From IMG/VR virus record IMGVR_UViG_3300025913_000957, positions 1 to 36,119 of that record: a stretch of DNA of 36,119 nt; one strand, given 5' to 3'. The notes beneath the pieces are model-generated. The model did not search any database, was not told where the DNA came from, and saw only the letters and a list, made by a program, of their open reading frames with translations. This stretch comes from a virus. A program made the position numbers and the translations under genes. Positions within the stretch are counted from its first letter, which is position 1. Every line of letters begins with the position of its first letter. Below are positions 16,161 through 24,810 of the stretch, piece by piece.

Positions 16161-16768
16161 CAGAGTGTCGTTGGCCGAACCTCGTAACGAACCTGAACTT
16201 TCAAAGTTGAATCGCCGACCGTCAGCACCCCCGGCTGGCGAAGCACGAGTTTAATCGGCTGGTTCTCTGCTGGAGGTGTGTCGAGCGCGAAACCATATCC
16301 ACCCGCATCGGATGTAGGGAAAGCTAGAAATCCGCCTGAAGATGTGCGTGTGAGCACTGCCGATGTGCTGTTGCCTTCGCTTACTTGCATCGCATCGGTG
16401 GCGATACCAAAGTTCCCCGGCTGCGCCGGGTTGCCATAGCAAATAAACAGCCAGCGGTTGCCCGGTGCTGTGACTTCGGTTGCGGAGAATGCGACCGTTC
16501 CGAAGTTCAGGTAGAAGAACACGTCGTAGACCTGAACGTACTTGCCCACGCCGGGAGCCGGAACCAGAGTGATGTAAGTCGCAGCCAGATTCTTGATTTG
16601 CGCTGTCGTCAGAGTCGTGGTAGTTGACCGCAGAGTTTGCGCGTAGCCGTCCGTGACGTTCCACTGCGTTCCGTCGTCGGTGTAGACACAACCAGTATCC
16701 GTCGCGGTGAAGGTGCTGCCGGGATATCCGGCTGGCGGCATTTGTGAAGCGAGGCCAATGTGATTCAT
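16160..16768 (-). CDS. Hypothetical virion-associated protein (202 aa)
   Basis: I do not recognise this protein. The first 40 residues look like a short loop-and-strand motif (PPAGYPGSTFTATDTGCVYTDDG) often seen in phage surface proteins. The rest is beta-rich and ends LTVGDSTLKVQVRYEVRPTTL. It is inserted between the head closure and gp10-like genes, where the standard module has no gene. One-base overlaps at both ends show it is well embedded. A decoration or neck-associated role is possible by position only. Confidence 0.6.
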   Translation of the reverse strand: MNHIGLASQMPPAGYPGSTFTATDTGCVYTDDGTQWNVTDGYAQTLRSTTTTLTTAQIKNLAATYITLVPAPGVGKYVQVYDVFFYLNFGTVAFSATEVTAPGNRWLFICYGNPAQPGNFGIATDAMQVSEGNSTSAVLTRTSSGGFLAFPTSDAGGYGFALDTPPAENQPIKLVLRQPGVLTVGDSTLKVQVRYEVRPTTL

Positions 16769-17136
16769 CAGTTCGTATCTCCGTCAATTACGAGGCAATA
16801 CAGCTTTACCACCCGATTTCTTCGCAACACGTTGTCTACTGCCTGAACCAAGAGAATGTTGTCCTTGTACACAACGCGCATCCCTGGCTCTAAATCAATG
16901 CCGATCCCGGGCCAGCGGATCGTGACCACGTCCGAGGCTTGAGAGGCGATGGCGTTGTTCTGAATCAACTCTTTGTAAGCGAGCGAAGTGACGCTCTCAA
17001 TCTTTGCCCTCGTGGTCAGAACCGGAATCCAGGTTGATGAAGTCTGCCCGAACGAATCTCGCGAGGATGAAGCCTCTTGAACCTCTATCGGGTGTCGGAG
17101 GTCTCCGGGTTGAAGCAGTAGCGGGTCGTATGGCAT
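16768..17136 (-). CDS. Head closure / head-tail adaptor protein (122 aa)
   Basis: The start PGDLRHPIEVQEASSSRDSFGQ and the following TRAKIESVTSLAYKELIQ are the hallmark of the SPP1 gp16 / HK97 gp7-type head closure family. The family closes the portal channel after packaging and provides the tail docking site. The length is usual. It starts immediately after the connector gene and overlaps the next by one base. Confidence 0.88.
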   Translation of the reverse strand: MPYDPLLLQPGDLRHPIEVQEASSSRDSFGQTSSTWIPVLTTRAKIESVTSLAYKELIQNNAIASQASDVVTIRWPGIGIDLEPGMRVVYKDNILLVQAVDNVLRRNRVVKLYCLVIDGDTN

Positions 17137-17808
17137 TTACACCCACCTGAACGAATCAAATGTTTCGCCAGCGAGCAGCGCGTCCACACCAATCTCAATC
17201 GCCTTTGGTACGACCATCTCCGCGGCATCGCGGTGGTTGTACCAGTAGGAGATGAGCAGAAGCATGGCCTGCTTGATGGTTGCGGGGCAGTTGTCCACGG
17301 TGACGCCGTCCCCGTAGGTTCCAGCCACGTAGGTCACACAGACTGAGCCGGGAAGGTAGGACTGCGAGTAAGGCCAGTAAGTTCCGGGGTTCGGCACAAT
17401 CCTTGCCGGCTCGCTGTTCACATCCACGAAGTAGGCGGAGGGGTCTAGAGTGTGCGAGACCGCATTGAAGTCCAAGTACGTGATTGAGGTGACGGAAACG
17501 CAGGCAGGCTTGGGGAGTCTGATTGCTATCTCGTTCCAGAACTCACCGAACATGACGTGCCGATCGTTCGGATTGGTGGTCCCGCCATAGGCGGAGTACG
17601 GGAAGAAGTCCAGCCAGAGCTGTACCGTGCGGTTGTAAATGGCCCGGTTTGTCTTCTGTTCCACGAGCTGACGAGCAGCCGTAATCAGGGCAGTGATGAG
17701 GCTGTCATCGTCCGTGAACGTGGCCTCAACGACACACTGCTGACGAGCTTGGGCCAGCGTCACTGGCTCGGCAACTGGCTTACTTGTATCGCGGAAGCTG
17801 AGTGGCAT
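17137..17808 (-). CDS. Head-tail connector protein (gp6 / phiE125 gp8-like, 223 aa)
   Basis: The segment PVTLAQARQQCVVEATFTDD followed by LITALITAARQLVEQKTNRAI is diagnostic of the HK97 gp6 / SPP1 gp15 connector family in its longer phiE125 gp8 form. These proteins form a dodecameric ring below the portal. The C-terminus carries a second helical part (PATIKQAMLLLISYWYNHRD). It is the first gene after the capsid gene, separated by 88 bases holding two hairpins. Confidence 0.88.
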   Translation of the reverse strand: MPLSFRDTSKPVAEPVTLAQARQQCVVEATFTDDDSLITALITAARQLVEQKTNRAIYNRTVQLWLDFFPYSAYGGTTNPNDRHVMFGEFWNEIAIRLPKPACVSVTSITYLDFNAVSHTLDPSAYFVDVNSEPARIVPNPGTYWPYSQSYLPGSVCVTYVAGTYGDGVTVDNCPATIKQAMLLLISYWYNHRDAAEMVVPKAIEIGVDALLAGETFDSFRWV

Positions 17809-17831
17809 GAGTGCTCACACACAACAAGGCA

Positions 17832-17889
17832 TCGGGAAGGGTGATCGGTCCTTCCCGAGCCGGGTGAGTCTCGGGGTAGATTTACCCCG
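17832..17889 (-). other. Tandem hairpins downstream of the capsid gene
   Basis: In the minus-strand transcript the capsid stop is followed by a 7-bp stem with a 4-base loop (CGGGGTA/TACCCCG, 17872-17889). A 9-bp stem with a 9-base loop follows (TCGGGAAGG/CCTTCCCGA, 17832-17858). A U/G-rich stretch comes next but no clean T-run. Such structures after the capsid gene could stabilise its mRNA or partially terminate transcription, giving more capsid than connector. Confidence 0.5.
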
Positions 17890-17896
17890 GGATTGA

Positions 17897-19150
17897 TTAC
17901 CGTCCGATTACGCAAACGATAGGAGCGGGTGAGCCGTTCACAGAGCCGGGATTTGTGATGCTTCCGCCCACACGAGCGAAGGCCACAAAGCCCGTCTTGT
18001 TGAGTTCGGCATAACGCTCGTCCAGACGACGAAGCATGATGGTCCCGAGTCCAGGAACCTTGCTCGGCACATCCGGCGAAGCCTGGACTTCACGCAGCGT
18101 GTAACCCGCTTCAAAGTTCCCGAAGTGAAGGTAGAAGTTGCCCACTCCGTTGTTGGGGCTGTACTGGTTGAGCTTCACAGGAAAGCCCAGCAACGTTCCC
18201 GTGAATCCCGAGACTGCGCCGTCATTGAAGGGCAGGAAGATGGGACGGCCATTGGTATCTGTGATGTTCATGATCTGGTTTGTCAGAGTCGCGTTGTTCA
18301 TCACAAACGCAGCGCCGATTGCGTAGGCCGGGTCAAGAGCAGCGATTGCGCCGACAATGTCCGCATACTTCGTGACCAGAGTGGTGGCTCCGGTCAGGCC
18401 GGTAACATATCCACCTGTCACTGCGTACCCGGCAACATTGCTGGTATTGCCCACGGTGATCCACTTGGACATAGTGCGAAGGTATCGGGTCTGGCAGGCT
18501 GTGGTGATGTAGCCCACCAAGTCAAAGCCCACGTCCTGAATGAGCGAGTTCTCAATCAAGATTGGGTTCATGCGGATATCGTCCACCTGCGAGGTGACTC
18601 CGCCTGTCGCCGGGTCTGTCACGGTCACGGAAGCCGAATTCAGAACGAACAGGTTTGCCGTGTCGTTCAGGTAGGGAATCTTGATTCCTTCACCTGTCGT
18701 CGTCCTCATCTTGTTGACGAGGTCGTACACCGAGCCGTAGGACTGCTGAGCAATCCGGGGATCGCTTGTGCCTACTGGAATCATGACGCTGCCGTTGCTG
18801 CCAACGGTCAAATCACGACGCTCAAAGGTGCGCGACACTTCGGGGTCGGAAGAGAACCAAGTGCGCAGAGCGCGATTGGTCGCGACACGACGCTCTTCCC
18901 ACGAACGGTGATCCATGTATGTGGGATTGTCGTTGCCGGGGTTGTCGCGGGGGACAATGCGGTTGCTGCTGGTGCGGGTTTCCGCCTCAATCGACTCCAG
19001 CCGCTCAATGTCCGCTTTGATGGTGTTGGATTCCGCCAGCATCGCGTCCACCTGGGTGCGGTGCTCTGCCGTGACGTTGGCTCCGCTCATAATTGCCTGA
19101 GCATCTACCAACAGCTTGTTGCGCTTCTCGCGCAGCTCCTTGATAGTCAT
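17897..19150 (-). CDS. Major capsid protein, HK97 fold (417 aa)
   Basis: The N-terminal 100 residues form a charged helical delta-like scaffold (TIKELREKRNKLLVDAQAIM, then DIERLESIEAETRT) that the prohead protease would remove. The rest is a Thr/Val/Gly-rich HK97-type capsid core with typical segments such as ENSLIQDVGFDLVGYI and AAFVMNNATLTNQIM. I start at the ATG at 19148-19150, which has GGAG upstream; an in-frame start 14 codons earlier lacks one. It sits directly after portal and protease genes. A leader hairpin precedes it and two hairpins follow it. Confidence 0.9.
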   Translation of the reverse strand: MTIKELREKRNKLLVDAQAIMSGANVTAEHRTQVDAMLAESNTIKADIERLESIEAETRTSSNRIVPRDNPGNDNPTYMDHRSWEERRVATNRALRTWFSSDPEVSRTFERRDLTVGSNGSVMIPVGTSDPRIAQQSYGSVYDLVNKMRTTTGEGIKIPYLNDTANLFVLNSASVTVTDPATGGVTSQVDDIRMNPILIENSLIQDVGFDLVGYITTACQTRYLRTMSKWITVGNTSNVAGYAVTGGYVTGLTGATTLVTKYADIVGAIAALDPAYAIGAAFVMNNATLTNQIMNITDTNGRPIFLPFNDGAVSGFTGTLLGFPVKLNQYSPNNGVGNFYLHFGNFEAGYTLREVQASPDVPSKVPGLGTIMLRRLDERYAELNKTGFVAFARVGGSITNPGSVNGSPAPIVCVIGR

Positions 19151-19186
19151 TGGAATTCTCCGATTTGGATTTGGCGCAGGACAGGT

Positions 19187-19203
19187 CACCACGGCAGGTG
19201 GTG
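19187..19203 (-). other. Leader hairpin ahead of the capsid gene
   Basis: CACCAC and GTGGTG form a 6-bp stem with a 5-base loop, 37 bases upstream of the capsid ATG. This is within the 138-base protease-capsid spacer, the longest spacer in the head module. It may shape the 5' end of the capsid message. No promoter could be assigned. Confidence 0.3.
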
Positions 19204-19288
19204 TCTTCTCAGCAGGTGGACAGACGAGTGCGATTGAACGCAGCTCTCTAGGAGCGCATCCGTCTACCGTGAAACTGAAAGTCAGTTC

Positions 19289-20020
19289 TTAATCAGCGAG
19301 TGCTAGACGAAGTCGCATTCTACGGTTCTCGTCTGCCTCGCGAAGAGACCTCTGGTTGGCGGTACAGTTGGGGTCGTCACACTCAGGGTCCGAGCAGTTG
19401 TCACAGTTGTCTTCTACACACTCAGGGCACCCGCAATAGCAGCCGTTGTCGTTTGCTTCCTCGGCTTCGTCGTCCTCGCTACGCTTGGCAATGCGGGAGC
19501 GAAGCTCTGCAGGTACAGCTAGGCCGCGCACGTCAACACGGGTTGCCGGATACGCGGGGAAGCTACACGGCGAAATCTCAAACAGATCAACCCGCTTCAG
19601 GGTACGGACCACATTGCCTGATTCGTCTGCTGCCCATGAGTCATCCAGCGTGACGAAGCCAAAGCTGTTTCCGTCTAAATCACCACGGTCAATGGACTCC
19701 GACAGGTCACGCGCCTGTGACGTCTTCGGCATTGCGCAGGAAAACTGTAAGCCATCCTTGCCGTCAACGAGCTTCAACGTCCCGCTCTTGGTCCTTCCAA
19801 GTAGGATTCCGGGATTATGATCCCTTAGCATCAAGACATCAGACTCAGGAGCGAGAGCGTCGGAAAACGCACCGGGAGCAATCATCTCGCGGAAGCCACC
19901 AAGGTCGTGACTCATCGCGTTGTACGGAATGATGCCAGTGAGGGTCTGACTATCGCCTTCAGACGAAACTCTCAACTCTGTCGTCTTCAGTGACCGCACT
20001 TCCTGTTTTCTCTTTGCCAT
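19289..20020 (-). CDS. Prohead protease (HK97 gp4-like) with Cys-rich tail (243 aa)
   Basis: This serine protease matures the capsid by cutting the delta domains. His68 (LRDHNP), Ser119 (LDGNSFGF) and Glu148 (DLFEIS) match in context and spacing the catalytic His65, Ser114 and Glu146 of HK97 gp4, followed by the conserved SFPAYP. I start at the ATG at 20018-20020 (MAKRKQEVRS), overlapping the portal gene by 62 bases; 34 extra in-frame codons upstream are portal shadow. The odd part is residues 194-219, with eight cysteines in 26 residues (CYCGCPEC and three more pairs), a probable metal-binding knot not usual in this family. It precedes the capsid gene. Confidence 0.88.
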   Translation of the reverse strand: MAKRKQEVRSLKTTELRVSSEGDSQTLTGIIPYNAMSHDLGGFREMIAPGAFSDALAPESDVLMLRDHNPGILLGRTKSGTLKLVDGKDGLQFSCAMPKTSQARDLSESIDRGDLDGNSFGFVTLDDSWAADESGNVVRTLKRVDLFEISPCSFPAYPATRVDVRGLAVPAELRSRIAKRSEDDEAEEANDNGCYCGCPECVEDNCDNCSDPECDDPNCTANQRSLREADENRRMRLRLALAD

Positions 20021-21668
20021 CGCCAAGTAACCCCTTGATTGCGCTTGCTGCGCCAGCTTCCCGATTAATCCCAACCAAAAGAGAGCGAACCGAACGTGCC
20101 AGTTCCGCTCCCGTGATGTCATCTGCCTGAGCAGTGGTCCACAGGGACGCGCGTTTCTCCAGCGACTTCAGAACATCCTTGAGGATGCGCTCTTGCGATT
20201 CGTTCCAGCCGTCATTCAAGCCAAACCGGGCCGCAGCTTGGCGCTCAACCTCTTCCGCAATCGCCACTAGAACAGGCCGGAAACACGCTTGAATGGCGTC
20301 CGAATCACGCTTATTGCGTGTGGTAATGCGTCCTACAGCGTCCCTAAAGAGCCGAATGTAAGCTGCGGTCAGCTCACCCATCACGGAACGCTCTGCGGCC
20401 GTCGGCTGAGCTTGCGGCTCTGGTGCCTTATCGGGAAGAGCCTTCGCGTTGATCATGTTGACCGGAGCGAAGTATGCGTCTAGCTCCGAGCCGCCGGGAT
20501 TCATTCCCAATGCGCGGCGGACGTCGTTGCCTGTGAGCCAGCCCCATTGACGACCAGTAGCAAATCCCGCCATCGTCGTTTGGAAATCCCCGCGCAGCCG
20601 CTCTGTCACGTCAAATGAGACCACGTACTTGTTCGCCTTCCGTCCCTGCGTCGGGAGGAGTTTGCGAACTATCTCTGCTTCAATGCGTGATAGGTATGGA
20701 CGGAGTGTGTCCGTTACAAATGACAGTGATTGCTGTTCGTGATTGCTGTTCGACAGACGCGATGTGTCCCCGATGTAACTTGGTGGCACTCTGAACCAAC
20801 CGCAAATCTCGGTCCTTTGGAACTGCCGGGTAGCGAGGAACTGTGAAGCTTCAGGTGACAGCGATATCTGGGAATAGGTCCAATCTCCCCAGAGGAACGC
20901 AGTCTTGCCCTGATTGATGCCGCCCTGATTTGCTTCCCATGATTCCTGCAGCTCCTTGCGGGTCTTAGGGTCGGGAGTCGTCTTGCTGGAGAGAATCCCA
21001 CCGGGACGTGAACCGTTGCCGAAGAACCGAGCGCCGTACTTCTCCGCTGCCTTTGCCAAACCGAACGATTGCGCAGCAAGCTCTACCGGGCTGAGACCAA
21101 GAATGCCGTTGAAGCTGAATAGCGGACAGTGAAGCACGTCCTCAGCCGCGATAATCCGCTCCTGACCGTTTGGCGAGCCGTCCGTTGTCTTGTACGCGAG
21201 CGTGTTGTCCTTGAGCCGAAATGGAAGAGTCTTCTGCGGATGCAAAATCCAGAGAGCAGTGGGCTGGCCTACTCCGTTGCGTTCGATCTGCGCATAAGCA
21301 TTCCCGCAGAGAGCAAGACACCCAACAAAGGTTTCAAAGAAGCCGAAGGAAGATTGTTCCGGATTCGGCGCAACACTGAGCAAGTAATACAGCGGAGCAT
21401 CAACGGCTTCCTGCTTGCCGCTCGGTAGGAGTTCGTACAGCTTCAGAGGAAGCGAAGCAACGCTCTCAGCCAAGACGCGAACGCAGGCATAGACATCAGG
21501 AACTGTCAGCGAGTTCTGAATGTTGATGCGCTCGCCGCTGGCTGTCTCGGACCCACCAACAACCCATTGCCACGCAGCCGGACTGTTAATCGGGACAGAA
21601 GCATCGTTCAGACCACCCGAACGCAGCTCTCCCCAAAACGCGCGTAGCGCATTCATCATTCCGGCCAT
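19959..21668 (-). CDS. Portal protein (HK97 family, 569 aa)
   Basis: This is the dodecameric DNA channel of the head. The segment SLTVPDVYACVRVLAESVAS, then LPLKLYE, LYYLLSVAPNPEQSSFGF and RRALGMNPGGSELDAYF, is the standard HK97-type portal signature. The core of about 420 residues carries a helical C-terminal extension of about 150 residues (from AAERSVMGELTAAYIRLFRD), a common variant. AAAGGA precedes the ATG. It follows the large terminase by 17 bases and overlaps the protease gene. Confidence 0.92.
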   Translation of the reverse strand: MAGMMNALRAFWGELRSGGLNDASVPINSPAAWQWVVGGSETASGERINIQNSLTVPDVYACVRVLAESVASLPLKLYELLPSGKQEAVDAPLYYLLSVAPNPEQSSFGFFETFVGCLALCGNAYAQIERNGVGQPTALWILHPQKTLPFRLKDNTLAYKTTDGSPNGQERIIAAEDVLHCPLFSFNGILGLSPVELAAQSFGLAKAAEKYGARFFGNGSRPGGILSSKTTPDPKTRKELQESWEANQGGINQGKTAFLWGDWTYSQISLSPEASQFLATRQFQRTEICGWFRVPPSYIGDTSRLSNSNHEQQSLSFVTDTLRPYLSRIEAEIVRKLLPTQGRKANKYVVSFDVTERLRGDFQTTMAGFATGRQWGWLTGNDVRRALGMNPGGSELDAYFAPVNMINAKALPDKAPEPQAQPTAAERSVMGELTAAYIRLFRDAVGRITTRNKRDSDAIQACFRPVLVAIAEEVERQAAARFGLNDGWNESQERILKDVLKSLEKRASLWTTAQADDITGAELARSVRSLLVGINREAGAASAIKGLLGDGKEKTGSAVTEDDRVESFV

Positions 21669-21685
21669 TCACTATTCCTTTTGGG

Positions 21686-23365
21686 CTACGCGAAAAACAT
21701 CCCGACTGTTTCTTGCTGATAGGTCATCGCTCGTCCCAATGCGTTCAGTAGGGCGACAATTCCGTCAATCTTTTCGCGAGACTTTTCTTTATCCGGCTTC
21801 ATCAAGCCTGTCGGGCCAACCTTGACGACTACGTTTCCCGCCATCCAACGCATGACCGGGTTGGCACCGTGGGCCAGCTCCTTGGTGAGCACCAGCTCTA
21901 GTAATCTCTTGAGCGGTGCGGTCATGGAGACGTCGCCTTGCCGGAAGTTCACCATGGTCATCCCGTCTGTCTGTAGCTGTGTGACGATCTGAGTTGCGTT
22001 GTATGGGTCAAAAGCGATTTCGAGAATCTGGTACTTCTCAGCGAGCTGGTTGACCTTGGCCCGTATGAAGTCGTAGTCAAGGATGTTGCCGTCGGTTAGT
22101 TGAAAAAGACCCTTGCGCTCCCAGACGTCGTAGGGAACCCGGTCACGTTGAACGCGCTGGGTGATGTTGTCCTTCGGCAGAAAGAAGTGAGGCAAAACAC
22201 GCCAGAGCTTGTCTTCTCCGTAGGGCGGGAACAGTAGTACAAATGCGCTAATGTCCTTTGTGGTTGAGAGGTCCAATCCGCCGAAGCAGGGCCTTCGTTT
22301 CAGCGCTTCGCCATTTACTGGGTCGCTACACTGGTCCCATGCCTCCATCGGCATCCAGGCGGTTATGGATTCGGTCCAAACTGAAAAGTGAAATCTCAGG
22401 GTTTCGTTAAGTTCAGCGGGACTCTCTTTGGCTTTCTTCGCCTGTGTGCGCAGGAAGTCAAGGGAAACCGCAACTCCTAAACTCGGATTTGCTTTGATCC
22501 AATTACGCTCTTCATCCCAGTGCCCAAGATCTTCAACGTCAAGTCCACACACCCAACCAAACCAAGAGTCGTCGGGTACTGAGCCATCGAGCACGCGCGT
22601 GGTGTATTCCCGCTGCTGATAGCAAATGCTATGCCGATCCCAACCGCTGTTGGTGATGGCGAACATCATCGAGTTCTGACGCTTGCCTAATGCCGTAGCA
22701 AAAGTCCGCCAGACTTCATTCGTGTCGTGCATGTGCAACTCGTCCAACACCACGAAAGAAGGCCGGGACGCCGCGAAAATACTCTTCTTATCCGCCGAAC
22801 ACGGTTCACACTTTGAAGCAGTCTCCGTGATGAAGAGGCTGCTTCGGAAGGCTCCGATGCGCCGCTTCAGGTGAGGGGATAGCCGGACCTGCTGGGCCGC
22901 TGTGTCGAACACTACCCTTGCTGCTTTGGCATCGGTGGCCGCTGTGTAGACCGACGCACCTTGCGTACTTATCAGCTCGTACAGACAGAGGGCGGAGGCC
23001 AGTGTGGATTTGAGGTTCCCTCGGGAAATCTCAACGTAGGCAAATTTGAACCGACGCAAACCGGTGTCGGCCCAAGACCAGCCGTACAGAATGTACAGCA
23101 GGGCGGCAATCCAAGGCTCTACGATCCACGGTTCACCGGCTCTCTCGTCTTCTACTCGCGGGACGAACTGCTCAATGAAGGCGATCACTCTGAGGCCCAT
23201 CTCAGGTGAGAACTTGATTGGCTTCTCGCGGAACGGACCTTCCGCTAAATCTCGAACATGACGCTCAATCGTTTGCCGAACCCATTTGCTGACAATCTGC
23301 TTCCCATTCAAGACATCAGCAATGTATTGCTCCGGCTTATTGCTTGGTTGTGACTTGCTGGTCAT
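21686..23365 (-). CDS. terL: Terminase large subunit (559 aa)
   Basis: This is the packaging motor. The ATPase has a Walker A-like SRGNLKST near residue 115 and a Walker B VVLDELH near 206. The nuclease half has GGLDLSTTKD (Asp about 363), then IAFDPYN and KIDGIVALLNALGRA, as in the phage terminase-1 family. I use the ATG at 23363-23365 (MTSKSQP), overlapping the small terminase by 29 bases; a TTG four codons earlier is possible. Neither has a clear ribosome site, which suggests coupling. An HNH gene upstream and a P27-type small subunit point to HK97/P27-like packaging. Confidence 0.93.
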   Translation of the reverse strand: MTSKSQPSNKPEQYIADVLNGKQIVSKWVRQTIERHVRDLAEGPFREKPIKFSPEMGLRVIAFIEQFVPRVEDERAGEPWIVEPWIAALLYILYGWSWADTGLRRFKFAYVEISRGNLKSTLASALCLYELISTQGASVYTAATDAKAARVVFDTAAQQVRLSPHLKRRIGAFRSSLFITETASKCEPCSADKKSIFAASRPSFVVLDELHMHDTNEVWRTFATALGKRQNSMMFAITNSGWDRHSICYQQREYTTRVLDGSVPDDSWFGWVCGLDVEDLGHWDEERNWIKANPSLGVAVSLDFLRTQAKKAKESPAELNETLRFHFSVWTESITAWMPMEAWDQCSDPVNGEALKRRPCFGGLDLSTTKDISAFVLLFPPYGEDKLWRVLPHFFLPKDNITQRVQRDRVPYDVWERKGLFQLTDGNILDYDFIRAKVNQLAEKYQILEIAFDPYNATQIVTQLQTDGMTMVNFRQGDVSMTAPLKRLLELVLTKELAHGANPVMRWMAGNVVVKVGPTGLMKPDKEKSREKIDGIVALLNALGRAMTYQQETVGMFFA

Positions 23366-23930
23366 CGGCACCGGCAATGCTGTTCATGAAGGAAACGAAC
23401 GGATCATCCTGCTTGCTGGGCGGGGCAACGCTGATACGGCTGCGGCTCGCCGGGGTCATGCCGAACTGCGAGCTGAATTTGTCTATCTGCGTCAGGCACT
23501 GATTGACCACCGCGATTGCTGGGTTGCTCTTTAGAACTCCGGGGACCGCGCTGGGCACCAGCAATCCGTGCTTCTTTACTTCGCGCTCGGCTTCTATCCA
23601 ACGCCCGTATGCACAGCAGTATGCGGCGAGTTCTGCCGCATCGACTCCCGTTAACAACCCAAGCTGTTCAAGCTCCACGCTGACTCTGCGCCACTCGCGC
23701 TTCGCGAGAGCGGTGAGGTGAGACGGGCAAACTGCTCTGCTGGCAGGCTTCGGTTCGTGTTTGTTAAGCGGACGATGGCCGGGATTGCCTTCAAGGATCT
23801 TGAGATTGGTGGGTTTGGGGAGTCTGCCGTTCATAAGAACTTGTTTGTTTCCAGGCGTTGGCTGTTTTCGCGTTTGCGTATACGTTGCGGACATGCGGTT
23901 GATCGGGATTGCTTGTTTACGGACAAACAC
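23337..23930 (-). CDS. terS: Terminase small subunit (P27 family)
   Basis: The segment GRLPKPTNLKILEGNPGHRP is the signature of P27-family small terminases, which recognise the packaging site. The helical remainder (LAKREWRRVSVELEQLGLLT, DAAELAAYCCAYGRW) is also typical. The start is uncertain. A GTG at 23928-23930 has AGGGA nearby. ATG at 23894 and ATG at 23834 (MNGRLPKPT, where family members usually begin) lack good ribosome sites. The gene ends inside the large subunit gene. Length and neighbours fit a complete gene. Confidence 0.88.
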   Translation of the reverse strand: MFVRKQAIPINRMSATYTQTRKQPTPGNKQVLMNGRLPKPTNLKILEGNPGHRPLNKHEPKPASRAVCPSHLTALAKREWRRVSVELEQLGLLTGVDAAELAAYCCAYGRWIEAEREVKKHGLLVPSAVPGVLKSNPAIAVVNQCLTQIDKFSSQFGMTPASRSRISVAPPSKQDDPFVSFMNSIAGADDQQVTTKQ

Positions 23931-23953
23931 ACCCTATCCCTGTGGCGGAGTTC

Positions 23954-24301
23954 CTATTCCCCGCGAGCAGTGCGACTAGAGTGATGGGGACGGCAGAGCG
24001 GCATGAGGTTGTCTTCCTGATACTTCGCTTCCGGATGCTCCGCCAGCTTGAGGATGTGGTGAAGCTCTTGAGCCACACTCACGACTCCTTCTGCTTGACA
24101 GTCTCTACAGAGCGGGAACCTTCTGAGGAAGTCGCGTCGGAAGTAGAACCACTGAGTGTCATATCCTCGGCTGCTCGGACTCCCACGGAACCTGTCATAC
24201 ATTCGCTCACTGCTCTGAGTCTGATGAGCGGAGCAGTAGCCATTCGCTACCAGTGCTCTACATCCTGTCTTCCTACACGGTCTCTTTGCTGCGTCGGGCA
24301 T
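23954..24301 (-). CDS. HNH endonuclease of the packaging module (115 aa)
   Basis: The HNH core is visible as ELHHILKLAEHPEAKYQEDN followed by LMPLCRPHHSSRT. Zinc-type cysteines lie at CRKTGCRALVANGYCSAH near the N-terminus and at LCRDCQ. In HK97-type phages an HNH protein encoded beside the terminase genes stimulates cohesive-end cleavage with the large terminase. The gene directly abuts its upstream neighbour (TGA then ATG) and precedes the small terminase by 23 bases. Length is normal for packaging HNH proteins. This favours cos-type packaging, though the cos site itself was not identified. Confidence 0.88.
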   Translation of the reverse strand: MPDAAKRPCRKTGCRALVANGYCSAHQTQSSERMYDRFRGSPSSRGYDTQWFYFRRDFLRRFPLCRDCQAEGVVSVAQELHHILKLAEHPEAKYQEDNLMPLCRPHHSSRTARGE

Positions 24302-24511
24302 TCATGGCTTCCGAGTGACCGCAAACTCGTTATTCCGATATCGGAATGGTCTGCCACTGAGCACTCCATCACCGCTCGTCATCCACTTGGCGAGCACTTC
24401 TGCCTGCTTCTCGCGAGGAGTGTCACGCAAGAGGATTTCAATCTGCTCCGCAGTAGTGCGAGGCTTCTCTTGGCCGGGATTGGGCGAAGCAGAATGTGCC
24501 TTCTTGGTCAA
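24302..24511 (-). CDS. Hypothetical protein (69 aa)
   Basis: This is a hydrophilic basic protein with a helical segment (TAEQIEILLRDTPREKQAEV) that resembles short phage proteins ahead of HNH genes, but I do not recognise a family. The start is TTG, overlapping the TGA of the preceding gene (TTGA), with only a weak GGGG further upstream. It abuts the HNH gene without a gap. It is probably translated by coupling. Confidence 0.55.
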   Translation of the reverse strand: MTKKAHSASPNPGQEKPRTTAEQIEILLRDTPREKQAEVLAKWMTSGDGVLSGRPFRYRNNEFAVTRKP

Positions 24512-24810
24512 TGTGAACGGGTGCCCCTACCCTTGATTGCACAACTATTCGCTTTTCCGCCGCTGCGCTTGGCTGAGATTGTCGTCCCTGCGGTGCGGAG
24601 CATCCTGCGAGCAGTAGATTCCGGGATGCCTAAAATATTTCCTGCGTCCTGGATTGTATGACCTTCAAGAATTAGCCTTGCCAGCTTCTTCGTCTTGCCT
24701 TTCAGTTCGCGAATCACATCGTTGGCTGCGGTCTCTGCGCTGAAGTCATAGTCTACAAACTCATAGACGTCCTCACGAAACTCGCGAGTGTCTCGGTCGT
24801 TGATCTTCAC
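24508..24810 (-). CDS. HTH protein, sigma-region-4-like (100 aa)
   Basis: Residues about 40-73 (KKLARLILEGHTIQDAGNIL, then GIPESTARRMLRTA) form a helix-turn-helix of the sigma-region-4 or LuxR type. It is preceded by an acidic segment and followed by a basic Gly/Lys/Arg tail. Such small proteins near the head of a late operon often act as late transcription regulators or as packaging-site DNA-binding proteins. It starts with GTG inside the previous stop (GTGA) and overlaps the next gene by TTGA, so it is translated within the block. Which role applies cannot be decided from sequence. Confidence 0.65.
   Translation of the reverse strand: MKINDRDTREFREDVYEFVDYDFSAETAANDVIRELKGKTKKLARLILEGHTIQDAGNILGIPESTARRMLRTAGTTISAKRSGGKANSCAIKGRGTRSH

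Noticed and set aside
18125-19237. Long plus-strand open frame (370 codons) across the capsid gene
   Set aside because: It is antisense to the HK97-type capsid gene, has Cys/His/Arg-rich composition typical of a shadow frame, and no ribosome site or family resemblance.
23909-24661. Plus-strand open frame of 250 codons opposite the terminase and HNH genes
   Set aside because: It is antisense to four coupled minus-strand genes with clear families, and its sequence is Ser/Leu/Arg-rich without domain features.
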